64,000 bases of DNA from Kribbella sp. CA-293567. GTDB lineage: Bacteria > Actinomycetota > Actinomycetes > Propionibacteriales > Kribbellaceae. Positions 25,919-34,957 of the stretch are shown here, piece after piece. The stretch lies in NCBI RefSeq assembly GCF_027627575.1, contig NZ_CP114065.1, forward strand, positions 7,316,001 to 7,380,000. The letters run 5' to 3'. The translations under genes and the position numbers were made by a program. Numbering within the stretch: position 1 is the first letter of the stretch; each line of letters begins with the position of its first letter. The notes under the pieces were generated by a model. The model saw only the letters and a program-made list of their open reading frames with translations. It had not been told where the DNA came from and did not search any database.

Positions 25919-26096
25919 TCGCGATCGCCGCTACGGCTGGTGCCGGGCCCGTGACACCGGGCGCGGTACCAGCCGTTCGGCGCAGATCGAGGCCGACTGG
26001 GCGACGCACCAATTCCGTCACTGGTCCGCAATTGGTAGAAATGCTTCGGTAGTACCCGCGACGTGCACCGACAGCTTTCAACAAGGAGTCAGCCAC

Positions 26097-28076
26097 GTGA
26101 CCAGTTCCGAGTCCACCCCGTCCGATGCGCTGTCGAATCTGATGCACGAGGAGCGCCGGTTCGAGCCACCCGCCGGGCTCGCCGCGCACGCCAACGTGAA
26201 GGCGGACGCCTACGCCGCCGCCGACGCCGACTTCGAGGGCTTCTGGGCGGAGCAGGCCAAGCGGCTCACCTGGGCCGTCGAGCCGACCGAGACGCTGGAC
26301 TGGAGCAACCCGCCGTTCGCCAAGTGGTACGCCGACGGCAAGCTCAACGCGGCGTACAACTGCGTCGACCGGCACGTCGAGAACGGTCTCGGCGACCGGG
26401 TCGCCTACTACTTCGAGGGTGAGCCCGGTGACACCCGCGAGATCACCTACGCCCAGCTCAAGGACGAGGTCAGCAAGGCGGCCAACGCGCTGCTCGAGCT
26501 GAACGTCCAGGCCGGCGACGTGGTGGCGATCTACATGCCGATGATTCCCGAGACCGTCATCGCGATGCTCGCCTGCGCCCGCATCGGCGCCCCGCACACG
26601 GTCGTCTTCGGCGGCTTCTCCGCCGACGCGCTCAAGGGCCGGATCCTGGACTGCGACGCCCGCGTCGTGATCACCTCCGACGGCGGCTACCGCCGGGGCG
26701 CTCCGGCCGCGCTGAAGCCGGCCGTCGACGCCGCGCTGGTCGACTGCCCGGACGTGCGCAACGTGCTGGTGGTGAACCGCACCGGCCAGGAGACGGCCAT
26801 GGTCGAGAACCGCGACCTGTGGTGGGAGGACTTCGTCGGCAAGCAGTCGACCGAGCACACGCCTGAGGCGTTCGACGCCGAGCACCCGTTGTACGTGATG
26901 TACACCTCCGGCAGCACCGGCAAGCCGAAGGGCATCCTGCACACCACCGGCGGCTACCTGGTAGGTACGGCGTACACCCAGTGGGCCGTCTTCGACCTGA
27001 AGGCCGACACCGACGTCTACTGGACCGCCGCCGACATCGGCTGGGTCACCGGCCACAGCTACATCGTGTACGGCGCGCTGGCGAACGCGACCACCTCCGT
27101 GCTCTACGAAGGCACCCCGGACACCCCGCACCAGGGCCGCTGGTGGGAGATCATCCAGAAGTACAAGGTCTCCATCCTGTACTGCGCGCCGACCGCGATC
27201 CGTACCTTCATGAAGTGGGGCAAGGAGATCCCGGAGAAGTTCGACCTCTCCACCCTGCGCGTGATCGGGTCGGTCGGCGAGCCGATCAACCCCGAGGCCT
27301 ACATCTGGTACCGGGAGAACATCGGCCGCAACAACGCTCCGGTGGTCGACACCTGGTGGCAGACCGAGACCGGCATGCACATGATCTCCCCGCTGCCCGG
27401 TGTCACCGCCGGCAAGCCGGGTGCCGCGATGAAGGCGATCCCGGGCGTCAGCATCGACGTCGTCGACGACGCGGGCGAGTCGGTACCGGACGGTTCCGGC
27501 GGCTACCTGGTGATCACCAAGCCCTGGCCGGCCATGCTGCGCACGCTCTGGGGCGACGACCAGCGCTTCAAGGACACCTACTGGTCGCGCTGGCCGGGCG
27601 TGTACTTCGCCGGTGACGGCGCGAAGAAGGACGAGGACGGCGACATCTGGCTGCTCGGCCGGGTCGACGACGTGATGAACGTGTCCGGCCACCGCCTCTC
27701 CACCACCGAGATCGAGTCGGCGCTGGTCTCGCACCCGAAGGTGGCCGAGGCCGCGGTGGTGGGCGCCTCCGACCCGACCACCGGCCAGGCCATCGCGGCC
27801 TTCGTCATCCTCCGCTCGGAGGCCGGCGACGGCGGCCCGGACGTGGTCCAGGAACTGCGCAACCACGTCGCCAAGGAGATCGGCCCGATCGCCAAGCCCC
27901 GGCAGATCATGGTGGTCGCCGAACTGCCGAAGACCCGCTCCGGCAAGATCATGCGCCGCCTGCTCCGCGACGTGGCCGAGAACCGTGAGGTCGGCGACGT
28001 CACCACGCTGGCCGACAGCACGGTGATGGACCTGATCAAGACCAACCTGGACTCCGGCAAGTCCGGCGACGAGTGA
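26097..28076 (+). CDS. acs: Acetyl-CoA synthetase (AMP-forming)
   Basis: The 659-residue enzyme is full length for the family. It carries the ANL motif YTSGSTGKPKG for ATP, WWQTETG for the adenylate, and the C-terminal PKTRSGKIMRR, whose lysine is the site of regulatory acetylation known in Acs. It makes acetyl-CoA from acetate through acetyl-AMP. The GTG at 26097 has AAGGAG nine bases upstream. In M. tuberculosis acs (Rv3667) lies close to ephE and marP, as here, so this marks the start of a conserved chromosomal block. A large hairpin follows the stop. Confidence 0.95.
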   Translation: MTSSESTPSDALSNLMHEERRFEPPAGLAAHANVKADAYAAADADFEGFWAEQAKRLTWAVEPTETLDWSNPPFAKWYADGKLNAAYNCVDRHVENGLGDRVAYYFEGEPGDTREITYAQLKDEVSKAANALLELNVQAGDVVAIYMPMIPETVIAMLACARIGAPHTVVFGGFSADALKGRILDCDARVVITSDGGYRRGAPAALKPAVDAALVDCPDVRNVLVVNRTGQETAMVENRDLWWEDFVGKQSTEHTPEAFDAEHPLYVMYTSGSTGKPKGILHTTGGYLVGTAYTQWAVFDLKADTDVYWTAADIGWVTGHSYIVYGALANATTSVLYEGTPDTPHQGRWWEIIQKYKVSILYCAPTAIRTFMKWGKEIPEKFDLSTLRVIGSVGEPINPEAYIWYRENIGRNNAPVVDTWWQTETGMHMISPLPGVTAGKPGAAMKAIPGVSIDVVDDAGESVPDGSGGYLVITKPWPAMLRTLWGDDQRFKDTYWSRWPGVYFAGDGAKKDEDGDIWLLGRVDDVMNVSGHRLSTTEIESALVSHPKVAEAAVVGASDPTTGQAIAAFVILRSEAGDGGPDVVQELRNHVAKEIGPIAKPRQIMVVAELPKTRSGKIMRRLLRDVAENREVGDVTTLADSTVMDLIKTNLDSGKSGDE

Positions 28077-28091
28077 CCGAAACGTCCTAAT

Positions 28092-28145
28092 TTGGTTGCC
28101 GGCACCGAGCCGCTCCTGCTGGAATGGCTCGGTGCCGGCACCCAA
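28092..28145. terminator. Long inverted repeat after acs, overlapping the next start codon
   Basis: TTGG-T-TGCCGGCACCGAGCC (28092-28111) pairs with 28126-28145. The stem has 19 paired bases with one mismatch and a 14-base loop. It begins 16 bases after the acs stop and could end acs transcription, though there is no T-tract. The GTG at 28132 of the following small gene lies in its right arm. Confidence 0.6.
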
Positions 28146-28350
28146 CGGATTCGACTACGCGACCACCCCTGACGGGTCGGTCCGGATCACCCATCACGGC
28201 AAGCCGGCGACGGTACTGCGGGGCGCCCGCGCAAGCGAGTTCCTGGCCGAGGTCGACGACGACCCGCAGGAAGTGATGGCCCGCTGGACCGGCAACTACA
28301 AGCGCGGCAACGAGCGGATGGGCAAGAACCACCCCCGCAACCGCCGCTGA
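28132..28350 (+). CDS. Small conserved hypothetical protein
   Basis: The 72-residue basic protein begins VPAPNGFDYATTPDGSVRIT and continues through HHGKPATVLRGARASEFL to a charged C-terminus. I have seen similar short actinobacterial proteins annotated only as hypothetical. The GTG at 28132 gives the expected N-terminus but lies in the stem of a long inverted repeat; the ATG at 28096 would add residues unlike a protein start. No function can be assigned. Confidence 0.6.
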   Translation: MPAPNGFDYATTPDGSVRITHHGKPATVLRGARASEFLAEVDDDPQEVMARWTGNYKRGNERMGKNHPRNRR

Positions 28351-28363
28351 CCTCCGCCGCGGG

Positions 28364-28369
28364 CATGAT
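28364..28369 (+). promoter_or_regulatory. Probable -10 box (CATGAT), leaderless
   Basis: CATGAT ends six bases before the GTG at 28376. No ribosome binding site is visible, which supports leaderless initiation. Confidence 0.35.
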
Positions 28370-28375
28370 CGACCC

Positions 28376-28816
28376 GTGACCGCGCTGATCGCCATCGTCC
28401 ACGCCGGCCTGGCCGCCGCCTGGGTGGGCGGTATGTCCTACTCGCTGTTCGTGGTCCAGCCGAAGCTGAAGAAGTACTTCGCCGGCCGCGACGAGGAACG
28501 CGAGCACCTCACCGCGGTAATTGCCTCAGGCAACCGCTACAAGGTCCTCGGCCTGATCGGCGTGATCGCCACCACCGGCCTCGCCCTCCTCCTGCTGGAC
28601 CACCGCAACTGGTGGATCCACGCCGTCAAGGCCCTTCTGCTGCTCATCGCGACCGCCATCTTCTGGTACGTCTCCTGGCGCCACTGGCCCCGCCGCATCT
28701 TCGCCACCGACGCCGAACGCCCAGCCCTCCAACGCCAGCTGATCACCCTGGCCACCATCATGCTCGCCCTCTCCGGCACCGCCTTCGCCCTGGGCATCGC
28801 CGCAGGTCATCTCTGA
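28376..28816 (+). CDS. Four-helix membrane protein, CopD-like
   Basis: The 146-residue protein has four hydrophobic segments at roughly 3-25, 58-76, 82-100 and 122-142. The N-terminal IVHAGLAAAWVGGMSYSLFV, with a histidine in the first helix, resembles the CopD/DUF2269 type of integral membrane protein linked to copper or haem handling. No adjacent copper gene is present, so the role is open. Confidence 0.6.
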   Translation: MTALIAIVHAGLAAAWVGGMSYSLFVVQPKLKKYFAGRDEEREHLTAVIASGNRYKVLGLIGVIATTGLALLLLDHRNWWIHAVKALLLLIATAIFWYVSWRHWPRRIFATDAERPALQRQLITLATIMLALSGTAFALGIAAGHL

Positions 28817-28871
28817 TCGGGAGTTATCCACAGGCCGGCTGACGACGCCGACGGACGAGGTGCGAACTCCC

Positions 28872-28877
28872 TAGACT
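28872..28877 (+). promoter_or_regulatory. Probable -10 box (TAGACT), leaderless
   Basis: TAGACT ends seven bases before the ATG at 28885. A single DnaA-box-like TTATCCACA lies just upstream at 28824-28832. Confidence 0.45.
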
Positions 28878-28884
28878 TTCGGGC

Positions 28885-31298
28885 ATGAAGCGCCTGGGGC
28901 TCCGCGTCATCACCACGGTTCTGTTACTCGCGTTCGGGCTCGCCGCCGGAGGCTGCACGTCGAGCGACGGCGAGAAGCCGGGGGCTGCTGGTGCCACCAT
29001 CCAACCGGTCGTCTTCGACGTGCCGACGACTCCACAGGAGGCGGACAAGACCTACTCGCCGGGCGATCGAACCGAACAGGCGCTACAAGCCGTGGCAGCA
29101 CGAGGCAAGGATGTCGTAGCGGTCGGTTCCGAGGTCTCCGCGAAGGTCAGCCGTCCCCTGTTCCTCTCCAGTACGGACGGCGGAGGCAGCTGGACCAAGC
29201 GCGAACTGGACCCCGAGTCGGCCGCCAGGTCGGGCACCTTCGAAAGTGCGACCGACATCGCAGCCGGACCAGGCAGGTTTGTTGCCATCGGCACCTCCAA
29301 CAACAGACCTGTGCTCTGGCACAGCACCGACGGCAACTCGTGGCAGCGGCTGGCGCTCGACGAGAAGATCTTCGCGGCCACCGACGAACTCACCGCCATC
29401 ACCGTCTCGACCACGGGGTTCGCGATGGTCGGTCACAGTCTGCTCGCCGCCGCGGGAAACGACGACCACCTGGTCTACTGGCGTTCGAGCGACGGTCTGG
29501 TCTGGCGCCGCACCGCCGGGCCGGCCATCGGCCTCGAGCCCACGGTCAAGGGTGCAGTGTCCGCCACGGAGATAGTCGCGTCAGGCAAGACAGTAGTGAT
29601 CAGCGGCAACTTGTCCACTCCGGATGACCCCAAGCACACGGACCGGTTGCAGTTCTGGTACTCGACTGATGGCGGAAGTACCTTCCGCAGTGCCTCCGTC
29701 CAGGGCGAAGTGGCGGAAGACGTCGAGGTCTTCAACAACGCGCTGGCCGTCGGCGCCGGGAAGTTCGTCGCACTCGTCAGGGGCGGCCAGTACACCGGAG
29801 ACAACAGCAGCTGGGACGGCGTCGTCCTGGAAGGCGGCTCATCCGGGAGTTCCTGGCGACTCACCGCGAAACCGTGGTTGCTCGGCTCCGATTACGACGA
29901 TTCGCCTGGAACGCTGACCAGGGCAGGAAAGGAGTGGGTGGCGACGAGCTGGACGAGCTCGACCACTCGCGATACCACCGTGGCTGCTGGATCGACCTGG
30001 GACCAGTTGACCGATCGCACCGACGAAGGTAGCCAGCGCGGCCGGGGTGACCAGGTGGTGGCCGACGCCGTTGCCGTGGGCACCGACGTCGTTCTGGTCG
30101 GCTCGAACGACCGGAGCGGAAGCACCGAACCCGCGGCCTGGCGGTACCACGACGGCGCAGTACTGCCCACCAGCCTGCCTGCGGAGGCGTCGGCGGGCAA
30201 ACCTTCGACCGGCATCCATCGCCTCCTGAGCACCGGCAAGGAACTCGTCGTGGCCGGTGAGGTCTCCGGCGCTCCGACCGCCTGGGTCCGAAGCGGGTCC
30301 ACGTGGCAAGCGACCACCCTGCCGGGCCGCAAGAACGGAGTGGCCCTGAACTTGGCCGATGCCGCACCAACCCCTGATGGCCGGGTTGTCGCCGTCGGCA
30401 CCAAGATTCTGACCACTGGGGACCGAGCCGCGGTGTGGATCCGCGATCAGCAAGGCCGCTGGGCCGAAAGTAGCTCGCCGATCTTCGGGACCCTGGCCAA
30501 GTCGCCGTACGGCGGACCGAGTCCGCAGGCAGTCGCCGTGGGCCCTGGAGGTTGGGTGGTCGTGGGGCAGCGTCACGACGGTGACGGCAACTACGACGCC
30601 TGGAGCATGCATTCGAGGATGGGAAGACCTGGACCGAAGGTCGCGGAGGCCGGTCGCTCCCACCCGGTCCGGACTTCGAGACCCGGCGGACGCCGGCCCA
30701 GAATCTGCGCGGTTCGGACGACACTGACGCGGAGCTGACCAGCGTCATCGCCGCAGGTTCGCGGTTCGTCGCGGGCGGTGACCGGGGAAACGGTCCGGCG
30801 GTCTGGTTGTCGGCCGACGGCAAGGATTGGTCATCGGTGGTGCAGTTGCCGCTTCCCAAGAAGGCGTACTCGGCGAGCGTGCGTGCTCTGGGCAGGATCG
30901 GCAACACCTTGGTCGTGGTCGGCGAGTACTACCGGTCGGTGGCCGACCTCGAAAGTGGCTGGACCAGCTGGACTTCCGAAGACGGCGGTCGCACGTGGTC
31001 AGCGAGCCCGATCGTCGAGCCGAGGAGTGCGTTCGCCCACACCTTGGTCCCAGTGCCGAACGGTCTGGTGGCTCTCGGATACGAAGGCCCCAACGACCAG
31101 ATCGACGCCGCCGTCTGGTTCAGCCGGGACGGTCGTTCATGGCAGGCATTGCCCCTGCCGGACAAGCGCACCGCCGGGCCGGGCCGGCAAGGGGTCACGT
31201 CGGCTGTCCTGGAGAACGGGAAGCTGTTGGCGACCGCGTTCGACGTTCCACCGTCGGGAGGGACGGACTACACACTGGAGGTCGAGCTTCCGAAGTAG
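28885..31298 (+). pseudogene. BNR-repeat lipoprotein gene broken by a one-base frameshift
   Basis: The N-terminus MKRLGLRVITTVLLLAFGLA ends in the lipobox AAGGC. The chain then carries many sialidase-type Asp-box repeats: STDGGGSW, STDGNSW, SSDGLVW, STDGGSTF and, after the break, SADGKDW, SEDGGRTW and SRDGRSW. The first frame loses coding character near 30615 and stops at 30738. The same protein continues in another frame (EDGKTWTEGR, then SVIAAGSRFVAGGDR) to 31298. Restoring one G at TTCGAGGAT (about 30615) would give a single protein of about 804 residues. It was probably a surface beta-propeller. The break may be a recent mutation or a sequencing error. Confidence 0.8.
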
Positions 31299-31346
31299 AG
31301 CGGAATTGGTCTACTTCACTTTCTCCGGCAAGGCTGAAGGTGCCGA

Positions 31347-31352
31347 TAGGTT
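31347..31352 (+). promoter_or_regulatory. Probable -10 box (TAGGTT), leaderless
   Basis: TAGGTT ends six bases before the ATG at 31359. No Shine-Dalgarno sequence is visible. Confidence 0.45.
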
Positions 31353-31358
31353 CTCGGT

Positions 31359-32033
31359 ATGGGCGCAGCTGAGGAGTACCTGGGGAAGGCACTGGAGTTG
31401 GCGGCTGAGGCTGCTCGGTCGCAGGTTGGGGCGGTGCGGGTGGCGGCTGGGTTGGTGGCCGAGGCGTTGGCCGAGGGGAAGACCTTCTGGGTGTTCGGGA
31501 CCGGGCACAGTCATTTGATCGCTGAGGAGTTGTACGGGCGGGCCGGTGGGCTGGCGAGCGTGCGGGCGGTGCTGGAGCCGGGGTTGATGTTGCATGAGGG
31601 GTTGCTGAAGAGTTCGTTGCTGGAGCGGCTTGGTGGGCTGGCCGCGGTGTTGTTGCAGGTGAACGAGATCGCGGCGGGTGACGTCGTACTGGTGGTGTCC
31701 AACTCGGGGCGCAACGCAGTACCGGTGGAGTTTGCGGAGGGCGTTCGGGAGGTGGGGGCGAAGGTCGTCGCGTTGACGTCGCTGGCGCACAGTACGGCGG
31801 TGGAGTCGCGGGCACCCAGTGGGTCGCGGCTTTTCGAGCTCGCGGATGTTGTCATCGACAACTGTGGGGTGCCGGGTGATGCGTTGATCGAGATCGACGG
31901 GAGCCCGGAGCGGACCGGAGCGACGTCAACCGTGGTCGGCGCGCTGCTCGTGCAGGCCTTGACGGTCGAGGTCGTCAGCCTACTCGCCGAGCGTGGCCAC
32001 ACGCCCGACGTACTGCGCAGCCTCAACGCCTGA
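31359..32033 (+). CDS. SIS-domain phosphosugar-binding protein (UPF0309-like)
   Basis: The 224-residue protein has one SIS domain. TFWVFGTGHSHLIAEEL and VVLVVSNSGRNAVPVEFAEG carry the sugar-phosphate-binding Ser-rich loops of this fold. Close families act on phosphorylated amino sugars. It converges with a GntR/HutC regulator gene; HutC-type GntR proteins often sense GlcNAc-6-P or GlcN-6-P, so the pair may handle aminosugar phosphates. Its end runs into a degenerate tandem repeat whose first unit includes its stop codon. Confidence 0.8.
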   Translation: MGAAEEYLGKALELAAEAARSQVGAVRVAAGLVAEALAEGKTFWVFGTGHSHLIAEELYGRAGGLASVRAVLEPGLMLHEGLLKSSLLERLGGLAAVLLQVNEIAAGDVVLVVSNSGRNAVPVEFAEGVREVGAKVVALTSLAHSTAVESRAPSGSRLFELADVVIDNCGVPGDALIEIDGSPERTGATSTVVGALLVQALTVEVVSLLAERGHTPDVLRSLNA

Positions 32034-32152
32034 GCGGTGCAGCGCAGCTCAACACCTGAGCGGGTACCCCGCAGCGCAACGCTCGAGCAGTACCTCCCAG
32101 CACAACGCCCGAGCGGTACCCGCAGCGCAACGCCTTGAGCGGCGCCTTGCAG
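32022..32152. repeat. Degenerate tandem repeat of about 26 bases, five units
   Basis: Units begin at 32022, 32048, 32077, 32103 and 32128 and share the pattern CAACGCCTGAGCGGTACC followed by CGCAGCG, with lengths of 25-29 bases. A partial sixth unit follows. The first unit covers the last codons and stop of the SIS gene. The block fills the gap between the convergent SIS and GntR genes. Confidence 0.7.
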
Positions 32153-32194
32153 CTGAGTGGTACTGCACGGTCGAAGCGTGAGCAGTGCCGGCGC

Positions 32195-32953
32195 TCAGGT
32201 CGCGCGGTAGGCGACGGTGAGGTCGTAGCGGTCGGAGCGGTAGACCGAGCGGCCGAACTCGATCACGACTCCGGACGCGGTTCGCGGGGCCGAGGTGATG
32301 ATCAGGCACGGGACGGTAGGCGCGATCCCGAGGATCTCGGCGTCGGCCGGGTCCGGTGGGGCCGCCACGATGGAGGCGGAGACCATGCCCAGCGTCACGC
32401 CCCAGTGGGTCGACAGGGAGTCGTAGAGCGAGACCTCGCCCAGGTCCAGTTCGTCCAGACCGGGGTAGCGGCGCAGTGACAGCGACGTGCGCTCGATCGC
32501 CATCGGCTCGCCGTCGGCGGTTCGCAGGCGAACGAGGTGCAGCACCGGCGTACCGACGGGCTCTTCGAGCTCCGCGGCCAGGGTCTCGTCCGCCGTTGCG
32601 ACCGTGTGCTCCAGCACCTTGGCGCCGGGCGTGATGCCGCGGGCGCGCATGTCCTGGCTGAAGGACGAGGTCAGCATCTGGGCGGGACGCGGCTCGGCCA
32701 CGAAGGTGCCACCACCGGGCCGGCGGGCCGCGAGTCCCTCGGCCACGACCCGGTCCACCTCCTGCCGCACGGTCATCCGGGCGACGCCGAAGCGCTCGGC
32801 CAGGACGCGCTCGGACGGCAGCACGGTGCCCGCGGTCAGGCTGCGGGTGAGGGTCTCCAGAATCTCGCGGATCTGGTCACCCTTCGGCCGGTCGGTGCGG
32901 AGCTCCGTCGGGAGCTCGGCGAGGTCACCGGGGTTGTTCCTTGGGCGGGCCAT
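32195..32953 (-). CDS. GntR-family (HutC subfamily) transcriptional regulator
   Basis: The 252-residue protein has an N-terminal winged helix (LPSERVLAERFGVARMTVRQ) with the wing ARRPGGGTFVAEP. A UTRA effector domain follows, with SFSQDMRARG and a C-terminal SVYRSDRYDLTV typical of HutC-type GntR proteins. UTRA domains bind small ligands such as phosphorylated amino sugars. The ATG at 32953 fits the family start. The SIS-domain gene next door is a plausible target, though it is convergent rather than cotranscribed. Confidence 0.88.
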   Translation of the reverse strand: MARPRNNPGDLAELPTELRTDRPKGDQIREILETLTRSLTAGTVLPSERVLAERFGVARMTVRQEVDRVVAEGLAARRPGGGTFVAEPRPAQMLTSSFSQDMRARGITPGAKVLEHTVATADETLAAELEEPVGTPVLHLVRLRTADGEPMAIERTSLSLRRYPGLDELDLGEVSLYDSLSTHWGVTLGMVSASIVAAPPDPADAEILGIAPTVPCLIITSAPRTASGVVIEFGRSVYRSDRYDLTVAYRAT

Positions 32954-33140
32954 GACGTCAGTATCCCTGGGAATGTGCCCGGCAAACCGGTTGCCGGGGG
33001 TCGCGAGCCACGTCGTGCTCCTGAAAGTTTCCAACTGGACCACTGCTGGTGCCGACAGTACTGTCCGGCACCCGGATCGGCCAGTAATCAGGCGCTGCAC
33101 AACTTCGCGAGACAACCGCGGTACGGAAAGTGACGACGAC

Positions 33141-33146
33141 TAGGAT
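33141..33146 (+). promoter_or_regulatory. Probable -10 box (TAGGAT) for the nhaA leader
   Basis: TAGGAT ends six bases before the ATG at 33153 of a 26-codon reading frame. This is the same geometry as other leaderless starts in the window. Confidence 0.45.
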
Positions 33147-33152
33147 GACGGC

Positions 33153-33233
33153 ATGGCCGGAGTTCGCTTCGCGCTTGGTGTGCCGGGAAGTCTGGTCGGC
33201 GACTGGACCGCCCATGCCCGCGCACACGAGTAA
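33153..33233 (+). CDS. Putative leader peptide upstream of nhaA
   Basis: The frame encodes 26 residues, MAGVRFALGVPGSLVGDWTA followed by HARAHE, and ends in TAA. The ATG lies six bases after a -10 box, and AGGA is also present upstream. The stop codon overlaps the AAGGGGG ribosome binding site of nhaA (33232-33238), whose GTG is at 33245. This is the usual geometry for translational coupling or leader-peptide control. No homologue is known to me. Confidence 0.4.
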   Translation: MAGVRFALGVPGSLVGDWTAHARAHE

Positions 33234-33244
33234 GGGGGCCGCCT

Positions 33245-34450
33245 GTGCGGCTGCTGCAAAGACGGCGAGCCTTTCCCCGGATCCGGAGATCCGAACGGGC
33301 CTTCCTGGCCAACATCCTGCGCACCGAGACGACCGGTGGGCTGGTCCTGGTCGGGGCCGCGATCGTCGCCCTGATCTGGGCGAACTCGCCTTGGCAGGAC
33401 GGCTATCACCACCTGCGGGACGCCCAGCTCGGACCGTTGACGGTCGAGCAGTGGGCCACCGACGGCGCGCTGACCTTGTTCTTCTACCTGGCCGGCGTCG
33501 AGCTCAAACGCGAACTGGTGGTCGGCACCCTGTCGAAGATCAGCGAGGCCGTCGTCCCGGTGGTCGCGGCGTTCTGCGGGATGGCCGTACCGGCGCTGAT
33601 CTATGCCGTCATCAACCTGACCGCCGAGAACGGCAAACCGCACGGCTGGGCGGTGCCGACGGCAACGGATATCGCGTTCGCCCTCGCTGTGCTGGCGATC
33701 GTCGGCCGCTCGTTGCCGAGCGCCCTGCGGGCGTTCCTGCTCACCTTGGCGGTGGTCGACGACTTCGGCGCGATCCTGGTGATCGCCGCCTTCTTCTCCC
33801 ATGGCATCAACCTGCTGGCGCTGCTGGCCGCACTGCTGCTGATCGCGGCGTTCTACTTCCTGCAACGCCGCCGCGTCCGTACGCCGCTGCTGTACGTGCC
33901 GCTGGTCGTCGCGGCCTGGTGGTTCATGCACGAGTCGGGCATCCACGCCACCATCGCCGGTGTCGCGCTGGGCCTGGTGACGCGGGTGCTGCCGGACCCC
34001 GACGAGGAGAGATCCCCGGCGGAGCGGCTGGAGCACCGCCTCCGGCCCTGGTCGGCCGGCGTCGCCGTACCGGTGTTCGCGCTGTTCGCCGCGGGGGTCA
34101 CCCTCAGCGGCGACGCGCTGCGCGAGATGCTGACCGACCCGGTCGCGATCGGGGTGGTCGCCGGGCTGATGGCCGGCAAGATCATCGGCGTCTTCGGTGG
34201 CTCCTGGCTGACCGCGCGCTTCACCCGGGCCCAGCTGAACTCCGATCTCGCCTGGCGCGACGTCGGCGCGGTCTCGGTGCTGGCCGGGATCGGTTTCACT
34301 GTCGCGTTGCTGATCGCGCAGCTCGCCTTCGGCGACGACACTGCCCAGATCGAACGCGCCAAGGCCGCCGTCCTGGTCGCCTCGCTGCTGTCCGCGCTGC
34401 TCGCCACCGTCCTGTTGTTCCGCCGCAACCGCGCGTATGCCGAGGATTGA
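33245..34450 (+). CDS. nhaA: NhaA-type Na+/H+ antiporter
   Basis: The 401-residue protein has about 11-12 membrane segments. NhaA hallmarks are TDIAFALAVLAIVG and LAVVDDFGAILVIAAFF, whose paired aspartates bind Na+ in Escherichia coli NhaA (D163/D164). It exchanges internal Na+ for H+ at alkaline pH. AAGGGGG lies six bases before the GTG start and overlaps the stop of a putative leader peptide. It is not part of the conserved acs-marP block in mycobacteria, so it is probably an insertion here. Confidence 0.92.
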   Translation: MRLLQRRRAFPRIRRSERAFLANILRTETTGGLVLVGAAIVALIWANSPWQDGYHHLRDAQLGPLTVEQWATDGALTLFFYLAGVELKRELVVGTLSKISEAVVPVVAAFCGMAVPALIYAVINLTAENGKPHGWAVPTATDIAFALAVLAIVGRSLPSALRAFLLTLAVVDDFGAILVIAAFFSHGINLLALLAALLLIAAFYFLQRRRVRTPLLYVPLVVAAWWFMHESGIHATIAGVALGLVTRVLPDPDEERSPAERLEHRLRPWSAGVAVPVFALFAAGVTLSGDALREMLTDPVAIGVVAGLMAGKIIGVFGGSWLTARFTRAQLNSDLAWRDVGAVSVLAGIGFTVALLIAQLAFGDDTAQIERAKAAVLVASLLSALLATVLLFRRNRAYAED

Positions 34451-34517
34451 GGCGCGGGTACAAGCTAGTGTCGTGGTCCAGTGACCCGTGGCCGGAACGA
34501 CCCGTGGAAGGAGCGCC

Positions 34518-34922
34518 ATGTCGATGGGGCAGACCGAGGATGAGCCCACTGTCGGGCAACTCGTCGCCAACGCCAGCAAGGATCTGTCCAGCCTGGTCCG
34601 CAGCGAGCTGGAGCTCGCCAAGTCGGAGCTGAAGTCGACCGCGGTCAAGGCCGGCACCGGCGCCGGCCTGTTCGGCGCCGCCGGGTTCCTGGCGCTGCTT
34701 GCGGTCGTCCTGCTGTCCATCGCCGCGGCGTACGGCGTGCACGCGCTCGGCCTGCACCCCGCGCTCGCGTTCCTGATCGTCGCCGTGCTCTACCTGTTGA
34801 TCGCGGCCGCGCTGGCGCTGGTCGGCAAGAACCTGATCAGCAAGGCGAAGGGCCCGCAGCGCGCGATCGAGACCTCGAAGGAGTCCGTCGAGGCGCTCAA
34901 AGCCATCGGCAAGGGCGACTAG
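34518..34922 (+). CDS. Actinobacterial Holin-X/phage_holin_3_6 family membrane protein
   Basis: The 134-residue protein has a soluble N-terminus with VGQLVANASKDLSSLVRSEL. Two hydrophobic hairpin helices lie at about 53-77 and 86-106, followed by a charged C-terminus. This is the pattern of the Pfam phage_holin_3_6 family, common in actinobacterial chromosomes and usually unrelated to phage lysis. AAGGAG is six bases before the ATG. The hydrolase gene follows closely, so the two may be cotranscribed. The position resembles the membrane protein Rv3669 in mycobacteria. Confidence 0.8.
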   Translation: MSMGQTEDEPTVGQLVANASKDLSSLVRSELELAKSELKSTAVKAGTGAGLFGAAGFLALLAVVLLSIAAAYGVHALGLHPALAFLIVAVLYLLIAAALALVGKNLISKAKGPQRAIETSKESVEALKAIGKGD

Positions 34923-34957
34923 TGGCCGGCACCCGGCGATCGTCGGGGAGCTGACCG

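Noticed and set aside
28824..28832. TTATCCACA, a perfect DnaA-box word, and TTGTCCACA at 42309-42317
   Set aside because: They are isolated single boxes far apart, with no dnaA, dnaN or AT-rich cluster nearby, so they do not mark an origin.
34518..34922. Holin-like protein as a sign of prophage
   Set aside because: No other phage gene is present, and this family is common in actinobacterial chromosomes.
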